From contig NW_019091466.1 in assembly GCF_001949145.1 (NCBI RefSeq), positions 912,851 through 976,016 on the forward strand: a stretch of DNA of 63,166 nucleotides, given 5' to 3'. Both the position numbers and the translations under genes were made by a program. The notes under the pieces were generated by a model. The model made no database searches, had not been told where the DNA came from, and saw nothing but the letters and a program-made list of their open reading frames with translations. Shown here piece after piece: positions 53,633 to 63,166 of this stretch. The number at the start of each line of letters is the position of its first letter. Within the stretch, counting starts at the first letter, position 1. This DNA comes from Acanthaster planci (lineage: Eukaryota; Echinodermata; Asteroidea; Valvatida; Acanthasteridae).

Positions 53633-56051
53633 GCGGCACCCATGAGTGATACAGATGCTGCTATTGCTTGCTGTTTAAATAGTTTGTCACTGATAACTAT
53701 GGAAACATTGCTAGTAGACTACTTTAGAAGACATCATCAAGGACTGATTAGTCTCACATCCCTCAAATGAGGTTGATAGTGATGATTCAGAAACAAATGA
53801 ATCCAACTTTCGTGAGAGTGATGACACTGTCAGAGACGAAAACCATGATGATGCTGCAGGTATAGCTGATCCTGAACAGATGGACACAGATTCAGATAAG
53901 ATTGTGTTGGAAAAACCTTATCAACATTTTCGCCATAACTTTCTTACTGCATTCTTTTTAGATGATGGGGGATTAATTTAGTTTCAATGCTTTTTATTGT
54001 GGGGGGGGGCCTTGTACTGTTTCATGTAGTCGGTCTGGGAAATGCAAACCACAAATCTGACCAGCAATTTTGCACGCCCGACAATCTTGGTGTTTTTTCC
54101 ACGCACTTGTGATTTTCTGATCAGTAGGGCTGATGTTGATGGTTTATTATCTGTTTAAATTCATGCAGCTTATTCTTAAATATTTAGGTCAATAATTATT
54201 GTTCAGAGAGAGGCCTAATACCATTTAATGGATTCTATACTTTTGTCTTTTTAACAGAATACCAAGTGCTGGAAAACTTGCAAGATGTAATCATGCCACC
54301 AGATCGTGGGGGTCCTACTGATGGTGGACACCAAAAACCAATCCATTGAAGCTGTTGGTTAAATAATGGATGGCCATGTTACACTAATTTTGAACAGGAT
54401 GAATTGGATGATACACGGCTACAATGTCTCAGTATGTCACGGAGTGAACTTGACATTTGCATATAATCAAAACTCTCATGCAGTATGCATCTGTCAACCA
54501 TGACTACCAAATCTCAAAAAAGACAGCAGACAGAATGGAAGAGTCAACGAACTGATTATTATCTGCATGGATTTAGAATCTGCAGAGATGTTTTCAAGCA
54601 TATCCACAGCATAGGACAGAACAAACTACAGTAAATGCTTTGATTGCTCCTTACAAAGTGGCTGGAGTGGAAGCGCATGTCCATAAAAACAGGAGAAAGC
54701 CACATACATGTACGTGTAATGCTTTGAAATTTGAAGACACAAAGGCAGTTGTTGACTTTATCCTCAACTATGAAGAGGGTAATGCAATAGTTTTACCTGG
54801 TCGTACTTCAAGACACGGGAAACAGATGTCAAACTCCTACCGACGAATTGCAGCAAAAGTAAAGTCTACACACAGTATTGTGTTGCGGTGGACATTGCTG
54901 CCACCAGAAAGTGTTCACTGAAAACATTTCATTGACTACGGCAGGAGTTGGTTCCCTTTTTTGTGACCATGTGACCAGCAACGGTCCTTTGTTGGGTCTG
55001 TCAGAAGGGTGTGACAAGACTAACTTGAGCCACCAATCTTCCTGACTCAGAGAAAAGTGTCATTCTTAGGGATTACAAGAACATTTGTGAAGAGCAACTA
55101 CAGAACGGTCAATACTATGTGGATCTTTGCAAAACAGTGAAGGACAAAATACCACCAAATACCCAACTGAGCCCTCAAGAGGCATAGTTTTGAGGGGGAA
55201 ACCATTACAGTTTTGACTTTGCACAAGAAGTGCATTATCCTTCAAATCCACTGCAACCAGGACCAATTTACTTCAAATGTCCAAGGAAGTGTGGACTTTT
55301 TGGCATAGCAAGTGAGGCTATACCGAAACTGGTTAATTTTCTGTTGGAGGAAAGCACTTCAACTGGGAAAGGTGTGAATTGTGTTGTCTCCGAGTTACAT
55401 TTCTTTTTAACCAACAATGGTACTGGTGAAAGTCACTTATATCTACATGCAAATACTGGTACATGTGCTTGTAGTGGGCAAAACAAGAACTTGTGCATGA
55501 TGCAGTAACTATTGTAGAGAGTTATGACCGGTCGCCACAAGAGCATTGATCTATCATTTCTGCTTACTGGTCACACCAAATTTTGCTGCGACTGGTGTTT
55601 TGGTCTGGTGAAACATCTCTACTGCAGGACGCCCGTTGACAGCATTCAGGATACTGCAAGGGTAGTAGAGAAGTCATCAGATGTAAACATTGCACAATCA
55701 TGTGAATTTGAAAAAGGAGATGTTGTCCTACCAATGTATGACTGGACAGCTTTTCCCAGGACATTTTTCCGCAAAGTGGTTGGAGTTAAGAAATTTCAAC
55801 ACCTTCATTTCATGGAAGGTTCAAATTGTGTCGTGGTTCAGTACTTCTTCGACACTAAAAAGACTGAGCAAAATTTACTGAAATCACCACACAATTTGCC
55901 ACAACCAGACAAATTGCCGCCAATTATTCAGCCGAAAGGACTTGATGCAAAAAGGCAGTGGTATTTGTATGAAGGGGTCCGGCAATTCACTAGTGACCGC
56001 TGCAAAGACACTACTGCTCCATATCCCAGTGTACCAAAGCCACATATTTAA
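53633..56051 (+). pseudogene. DUF7869-like protein (putative transposon-borne RNase H-fold family), broken
   Basis: An opening MAAPMSDTDAAIACC lies at about 53630 and an acidic segment (ESDDTVRDENHDDAAG) at about 53810. After a likely intron comes NGWPCYTNFEQDELDDTRLQ near 54370, then YLHGFRICRDVFKHIHSIG, CNALKFEDTKAVVDFILNYE, VLRDYKNICEEQLQNGQYYV, HYPSNPLQPGPIYFKCPRKC, GLFGIASEAIPKLVNFLLEE, SLFLLTGHTK-type text (LSFLLTGHTKFCCDWCFGLV), VVLPMYDWTAF and GLDAKRQWYLYEGVRQF. The final 520 bp is open. This word order is one I associate with DUF7869 proteins, multi-copy in corals, molluscs and amphioxus. The normally conserved HADNCSGQNKN block is altered to HANTGTCACSGQNKN. Stops occur at about 54345, 55186 and 55506. 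Confidence 0.6.
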
Positions 56052-59000
56052 TTACAATTGCCTCATTACCTAATTACAAAGGATTTATAACTCAAAATAC
56101 AAAATAGCCAACATTTCCATGGCAACACTGACCATGTATGACTTTTTGGTGGGGGGAGGTAAAACTGGTGCCCTCAATGTCAGTAATCTTAGTTATAAAG
56201 ACTACACGTATACTTTTGTTCTATTTAATGTTTAAAAATCAAAGACATGTAAGATGGCCAACATATCAAAAATCCAACATGGCCGTCATTTCCATGGAAA
56301 TGAGCACTGAGAGACTTTGTTATTTTGTTAGTAATAACTGTTATATTATTGATCCAAGTTTTAAAGAAATGAAAACCACTTGTATACTCATTTTGTATAA
56401 TCATGTCAACTTCACCCCATTTTAAGGGATTTCCATTAATTGCATTATAAGCAAACATTGAAGCCCGATTTATCCATTTGCAGGTTTTAGAAGTATCCGT
56501 CTCTGAAAGGTCATAACTTTAGTTGTGGTTTGACTATTGAGTTCATTTAAGCTGTCCTGAAATCAGCAAATAAAATATTTGATTAAATGCTTAACAAAAA
56601 ATGTAAATTTTGACCATGTGAAAGGTTTTTCTGGACCACCACACATTTAATGACTTCTTTATGCACAACGCTTAAAAACTGACTGGTTAAATCATGCAGA
56701 TTCAAACCAAATGCAGGGAAAGTGGCATCAGCGTTTCCGATCATCCAGCAAGTTCTAGATTAAAAGCTCAAATTTGGAAAATACTGATGTAACCCCGTCC
56801 CAAAAGAGGTCTTGGGTAATAATTTCAAATTTTATTTTTCTCTGGCCGTTTTCCTTTTGCATACTGTAATTGTTCTTTCCTGAGCTTTTGACTTTTCTAC
56901 TGGTAAGCATGCAGTGTTCCAGTGGTGAACCTTTGATCTATTGCCTATTCCTTTTGTCAAATAGCCTACTCTTTCTTTAGTTTATCTTTAATGTTCCTGC
57001 TTTCCTAGGAGATCACAGGATGCTCTTTGTATCCACTGCCTTTATTCTCTGACTAGTATACCTGTGTGTACACTTCCATTAAACCATACCAGATCAGCAG
57101 GATGTTGGGACACTTAATACCTACACTTACCCAAGCTGTGAAAGCCATAAACTTCTGCTCGGTGTTCATCTGCCTAGATACTAAATGACCAATTAATGGA
57201 GTCATGTGTGACACTTTTAAGTTGTAGAATGAGAGCCTGAGCTAGTCATGTGGTAAGGGCATTTCTGGGTGGCAGTTTGCCCCAAAGTTTTGGCAAGCTT
57301 GGCATATTCCAAACTTAGCCATCGTGCTGACTACATGCCTGCCAAATTTTGTCTGCGCTCTGTACTATTTTTCTTTGGACAGGAGGACCTCAAGGTGAGT
57401 TTGAGTTCCTATTTATATCATTTTATACTATTGTGTGTCTTTTCTGGGGTTTAGTCATTGCATTTTTCACTGTGACTCTTGTTGTAAATTGTGACAAGAA
57501 GTGTGCCGATTGATTTTATGAAGTCTGGAGTTTGGGATATTTTGAGAAGTCCAAGCAAATTTCTGATTTTGAAGTTTTGGGGTATCGTAATTTCCACTAG
57601 CCAGTAATGTTCTGAGACTAGATCCAAAAGAGATATTTCCTTGAAAGCTTTGCTTTTACATTTAGCTTAAGACATGTATTTAGTGAAATATTTGAGGTGG
57701 TTTGAATGTACTTTTTAATCACTTTGACTTATAACTTAGTGGAGGCTGGGAATAAGTTGTGCCCTTAACTGCGTTGAGAAACGTGCAGATTTTGTACGTG
57801 TAAGTTAGGACTTATTACCCATCATATCCATGGTGTACATGTATGTGATAGACTGACTGTAGTCCTACAGTTTGGAATGATGCTTTAAAATTTGTAATGC
57901 TTTTTTGATGACTATGGTTTACTTGAACAGGCTTTTGTGACTATTCAATAGATTCCGAGGTACATTGATTTATCAGAAGTTAGAGATATGAATTGTCTCT
58001 TGGTCAACCTTCAGACTTGTGTTTCTGATGCATACACATGTATATACATGTATATCCAGTCTGATTATGAGTTGGAGTTTTCACCAATTATTCCTTCCTC
58101 ATGATATGTGGGACTGAGAAATGTTCTCGTCGGGTGATCCTGTCTAGTTTTAAGATTTGTTCCAAGTCAATGCCCTAGATATATTTTTCCTTCACATGTT
58201 AACTTACATGCAAGATGGTAATTCATTGTGAGGTTTTCATACGCAATGTACAGCTACTGAAAAGTGTAACCTGCTGAAAGTCAGTTGCGTTGGTCTTACC
58301 TCGTATATGTATTTACATGTATATTAGTGATGTTGCATGGACCACTATACATGTACTCTCTATCTTGGTTACTAGATCACATGTTCTGAAAGAAAGAGGG
58401 TCTGGAGGGGAGTATCTGCAGTCCACCTAAAGAGCTGTCCCCAAGCATTCCAGCCACTGACCTATTGTGACTTGCAAACACAGCACAAGTACACCAAGGC
58501 ATCTGTGGCATATATATATCTTACATCAACCTTGCAAGATCCACAAGTATTCTTTCACGTTACATTTCTTCTGCTGACCTTTTGCTCTTCACTTGTGTCA
58601 ACCGGCTACACAACATGATGGACTCCTGTTCTCCTACCTTGGAATGACTTGATGCAACTCATCTCCACATCTAGAACTTTGCCACCATTTTTTTTAGCTC
58701 AAAGTGTATGCTAACTGAACAGGATCCTGCATTTTCTGTAAATCTCCTATTTTAATTTATGGCCATCTGAATTGGTATTCTCTGGATTCACTTAATATTT
58801 CTAATATTGATTGACTTGCTTATTCCCTCCAATAAAGCAAAATCTCTTTTGTATGTAAATCCTGAATTGTGTGAGGTCAAGAGTTTTTCAAAAGGGAATT
58901 AAATTAATTCGAAATTTGGTTCCTGCTATTTTGAACTGTAAACCACGGGTTACACTTTTGTAGTATATTCTTCAGAAAAGGTAAACTATTAAACCATTTT

Positions 59001-60125
59001 AAATGAATTTGTGGATCAGCTGAGCCAACAATAGATTGTAAAATATTTGTGATCCTGAAAAAGGAAAATGACAGCCCTTTCAGTGTAACGGATTGGCATT
59101 AGGCTATTCATCAAGCAATTTCTATTCAGCGACTCGTTTGTCAAAGTAGAAAATGAAAGAGAAGCTCAAATTTTCACATATTTTATAAAAGATATCTACT
59201 GATTGGTTTACAGCTAAAGCGCTGCTTACCTTCTGGTTTGGCGATCGCAAAATGTCTGTGTAAACAGTTCAACAACACGGCTAAGCAGACGACCAATAAA
59301 GGACTGTCCACAGGACCCTGGCCATTCTGCTAACATGACAATGGGCCGTGCGCAGAGCAAGGTTTTCAAGCTTTTTCTTCGTGAAAGATAAACCCTAGCA
59401 ATGAGACCACCTCAAAAATAATACTTTGACGTATGTGAATAGTGGACTTTTCCACTTTTCTAATACATGAAAGATATATTGCTAAGTTTTCATATTTTTT
59501 GTTCCATCAAAAGATTTTCAAGTATTTGTGCCTCACAGTGGCAGTGCCAGTGCAGTGATGACAGTTAAGACTCAGTCATGTCAGTTGCGTGAAACAAACA
59601 AGTACATGTATAGGCCTAGGCCGAAAGTATGTTAACTTCGTATTACAGGGTTGAGATTCCTCTGGATTTTTCTGGATTTCCTGATTCTTCAAATATGAGT
59701 TGGTTTCCAGAATTTTTTGCTTTAATTCTTGTAGTTGAATTAAATGCGAAATAATATTCACGCGCGACTTGGTAAAGTCTAGCACAGGCAATGAAGTACA
59801 CAAACCAATTTTACTCCTGATGAAATAGTGTGGTGCGCATAATGCATGCGGTGGGGTAGTGGTATTGAAAGTAATGGCAGAATGGGATTATATTGTGTAT
59901 TTCCACGCTAAAAGTGAGTGCACAGCGGGTCCAGAACATGCACATGAAAAGAAGCAGTAAATGCCATGCGTGGTGCACATGTTGCAGTGAAACATGGATG
60001 CCATTTAAGTTCAGTACGTACAGTATGTTGTGCCTTCTGTTTGCTTTTCGGTTGATTTGTGTGATGTTTCATAGGATATGTGACTGTCAGTAATTGGGCA
60101 TAATGGCATATCTAGCAATAGAATG
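56052..60125. other. AT-rich gene-poor stretch
   Basis: Four kilobases in which I find no convincing exon or complete mobile element. There are short ACATGTATATACATGTATAT-like runs (58036-58054), an AATAAAGCAAA at 58834 on the plus strand that could be a polyadenylation signal without a recognised gene, and a possible micro-exon context at 57383-57395 that I do not trust. Confidence 0.4.
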
Positions 60126-63100
60126 AGATGGGGATCTGTCCATTGATAAAGGTGCCAAAAACTCATGGAGGTTCTCATGGCTAGAGACGGAGATGGATCG
60201 TGAAGTCACGAAAGGGAAGATGATATATTACAGAGATTTCTTAGTTAAGATTAATGAGTTAATTTTTGGACACTGTAAATGCTTGTGTTGTAATAAGTTA
60301 TTGAAAGTATTGGAGGATTAAAGGATATAGTACGCCATGTGAAAACAACAAAACACAAGAGTCAAGTGCATGTCAGACTGACAAACTACATGTACAACCT
60401 GTCTGGTAAGTTAAGTACAAAATGTAGGCATAAGCATCTATTCCTTCCTCAAAAGAGCATAATATACCGACACATGTACTGGTATTTCATTCAGTGTAGG
60501 TCTCCTTTTTTTTACAACACAACATGTAAGTTAACTGGCATGCCGGGTACAAAACTCATGTCAGATTTTTTTAAAGAAACGGGCCCAGGGCTTACATATT
60601 TACCACTGTGGGGAAAGGGAAAACGTGAGTGGTGTCTCTTGTCCATATTAATAATAATAATAATTCATATAATAATAAATAATACCGCTGATGTGTGTTT
60701 AGAGAGACATTCCCATAAGAACGTGCACAAAATTTTTCCAACTTTACAGTCTCATAATTCAATATTCCCTGATCTGATCTAAACCAAACTTTGTATGTTT
60801 TCATTTTAGGCCCTTATCTATCATCTCTCAAAATTTGCACAGTAAAATTCGGCCTCCTTCTGGTAGTTTGAATGTGGAAAAGCCAATGTCTCCCTAATGC
60901 TGAAAAATTTACCACGAAACGTCTCCCAAATGACCTATTTGTAAATATAATGCCCCTGCCAAATTACTTAGAAGTACATTAATTTTCTTTCCAGGGAGGA
61001 TCAAGAACAGAACATGCTCCCACATTTGGCTTCATCCCATGCTCAGAAGAGAGGAAAAGAGCCAGAGGCTTAACCAGTGGTGCCTGTGAAAGACAGGATA
61101 GTAAATCAAGAAGCCATGGTACTTGGATTTACAGCTGAACATTCCCTTCCATTTACATGTACCCTCGTTCCTGAGTTTATTGGCTTGACGAAGAAGCTGG
61201 CAAAAGATAGGCAAGCTCTTCAAAAACTGTCAATGGATAGGACAATAAATTCGTATAAAATGAAATATGGTATTGAAAAACTGCTGAAGATAAACTACTG
61301 GAAATACTAAGGAATACCAAGTTCATTTTCTTGGATATTGATGCGGCCACAAGTGATAATCTCCACAACGTGTTATGCATTCTTGTCAGTTTCTATCGCA
61401 CTAATGCTCATAAGATTGTTGTAAAACATCTGGTGTCAATCACTGTGGTGAAAGCAACAGCCGAATCCTTGTATGATGAACTTGAGAATCTTTCCAACAA
61501 AAAGAATTTGCCGTGGAATAATGTTATTTCTATTGTGATGGATAGTTGTGCTGTAATGCGCGGGAGCAAAACGGGACTTGAAACAAGACTCCGTAACAGT
61601 GTCGCCTCCCACTTACTTGACATTGATGGGGATACATGCCACAAAGTACACAATGCATCAAAAAAGTAGTGCAAACCATTTGATTCATTCGTTGACTCTC
61701 TGTTTGCAAACACTTTCAATGACTTCAAGTGGACACCCGAATTCCGGGAAGAGCTGCATGAAATCTGCAACATACTTGGAGTTAAATACACCATACCCCA
61801 ACTTAGCAGCCACAGGTGGCTCTCAGCCCTTCTGTGTGCAGTTGACACCATACGGCGTTTTGATGCATTCACAGTTTTCTATTTTATATTCCTGGACTCT
61901 GAGGACAGAGTAACTTACCTCGCCACTTTGTTGACACTGTACACCAAGCATAATGTAAGTGAAGCATCCAAGAAGCACATCAGAAAAATCCACCAGTTCC
62001 AAATACACAAGGCAAAAACCATAACAAGTAATGGGTACCAAGAGAAAGGTTGCTGTAACTGAGCATCTGTTCCATCAGAGGAAGTACACAAGTCTTGTCC
62101 TGAACTTTTACACGAGTGTTCTGCCACTGCTTGAGAAGTACATGTACATGTATGTCAAGACACTTGAAACGCAGAAGACACAAATTGTATGACTGGCAGA
62201 AGGAGCTGTTAGTGGAATTCTTAAGTTGTTTTGTTGCTCCAGAAGTTGTCAGAAGTGAGCTGAAGCACAAAGAATCTACGAACTTTAGAACTCAAAGAGA
62301 ATCTTATCTCCACAGATGACATACATGTATTCATAGGATGCTTTGCCGGAAAGATGGTTCGCAACTGCCGTTCTGGTGACACATCAAAGGCAGAGTTCCT
62401 TGCCAAAGTCAAGGAAGCATACATTGCTTGTGGTGAATACTTGCAAAGGAACATGCCCATAACGAATCCCCTTCTGAAGATGTTGTCAGCCTGTGATCCT
62501 GCTGCATTGGGAAATCAACTAAGTCAATGGCTTATGCTGAAACTGCCTCGGCTTGTCCCCAATATCTTCGTAGACAATGAGGAAGATGCCTTTGAAATGG
62601 AAATTCGCAAGCTGCATGTCTCCCCTTTGCCACAGTTTCAAGACACTGAGCATATCGATGACTGGTACACAGCCCATGTTTTACAGGCATGTATCATCTA
62701 CAACAAAGATGATATCCACAGAACGTGCTGATTTGTTTTCATGGACCAATGGTGGAAGGTGCCTTCAGTGTTATGGGGGCATCATTAAGCCTTGGACATC
62801 AAGTCTTTCAAGAGGGCATTCAATGTAATTCAAACTGTGAAGTTCAACATACCGGTATTGGGGGAAGGAAAAAGTGCCATAGAATATTACAGGAAAGCAG
62901 ACCACCTTCACGACAAAACAGACCCAGAACTGTGCCACAATCAATCAAATGCATGAAATGCTCATAAGGCTGAGTTACATAAGTGCAGAGAGCAAAACAT
63001 GAAGAAGTAACAGGATCTGTGTATCATGTGTATAGTCCAGCAGAAGCTGCAGAGTAAGAAGAGAGAAATGCAACTTGCTGCAAAAGTAGCCAAACGATCA

Positions 63101-63148
63101 AGACCAAGGCACCTGAAATGGCTTCAAAGAAAGAAGGGAAAACATTAA
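60126..63148 (+). pseudogene. hAT-like transposase with BED zinc finger, broken
   Basis: The first exon (60126 to about 60400) reads GAKNSWRFSWLETEMDREVT, KGKMIYYRDFLVKIN, CKCLCCNKLLK and, after a one-base shift, GLKDIVRHVKTTKH, a BED-type C2-H2 DNA-binding finger. After an apparent intron the core resumes at about 61070: NQEAMVLGFTAEHSLPF, then IFLDIDAATSDNL, IVMDSCAVMRGSKTGLETRL, HLLDIDGDTCHKVHNASKK, a stop, CKPFDSFVDSLF, SHRWLSALLCAV (the hAT RW block), ACDPAALGN-type text and a VEGAFSVMG block near 62755, similar to the hAT C-terminal dimerisation motif. At least two frameshifts and three stops. It runs almost to the window edge, so terminal repeats cannot be checked. Confidence 0.7.
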
Positions 63149-63166
63149 AGGTAGTTTGAACATGTA

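Noticed and set aside
57383-57395. Possible 12-bp micro-exon between TTTGGACAG and GTGAGT
   Set aside because: No neighbouring exons on the plus strand and too short to support.
1-63166. tRNA genes, rRNA genes and CRISPR arrays
   Set aside because: No sequence with a convincing A box and B box pair, no rRNA-like conserved segments, and no spaced identical repeats; CRISPR is not expected in animal DNA.

Overview
This window is nuclear DNA from an animal, most likely a marine invertebrate. Evidence: genes are split by GT-AG introns and belong to conserved animal families, the background is AT-rich, ACATGTAC-type palindromes occur throughout, and the repeats form an invertebrate-like mix (DIRS, Penelope, Ty3/gypsy, several non-LTR lineages, hAT, Harbinger and TTAA-inserting elements). 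Species and phylum cannot be fixed from the sequence; a deuterostome or lophotrochozoan is plausible.

Two host genes are recognised with confidence. At the left edge, on the + strand, are the last two coding exons of the mitochondrial ATP synthase gamma subunit (522-677 and 1009-1109). From 15251 to 40341, on the - strand, lies a centrosomal protein CEP41. Nine coding exons join in frame without a stop; only the short first exon (start codon) is missing. A third, unassigned - strand gene is suggested by exons at 7528-7650, 10126-10171 and 10299-10335.

The rest is mostly transposable-element debris, much of it inside CEP41 introns. Between 2 and 15 kb are two complete TTAA-flanked non-autonomous elements, a Harbinger-like element with a decayed MADF gene and a TTA target duplication, and a hAT-type element. 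CEP41 introns hold two sister hAT elements with perfect 8-bp duplications, a foldback, a non-LTR RT fragment, a Penelope remnant with a hammerhead-like core, a DIRS RT fragment, a DIRS element at 29515-33543 with inverted terminal repeats and an internal complementary region, and a decayed Ty3/gypsy element at about 34.3-39.9 kb ending in a C2H2 zinc-finger tail and itself broken by a TTAA element.

The right third (41.9-63.2 kb) has no intact host gene. It holds a - strand non-LTR retrotransposon remnant, a DUF6589-like pseudogene, a second DIRS recombinase fragment, a RecQ-like helicase pseudogene preceded by ~147-bp tandem repeats, a DUF7869-like pseudogene, and a BED-finger hAT-like transposase pseudogene at the right edge. 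Family names were assigned by reading translations and recalling families; no database was searched.
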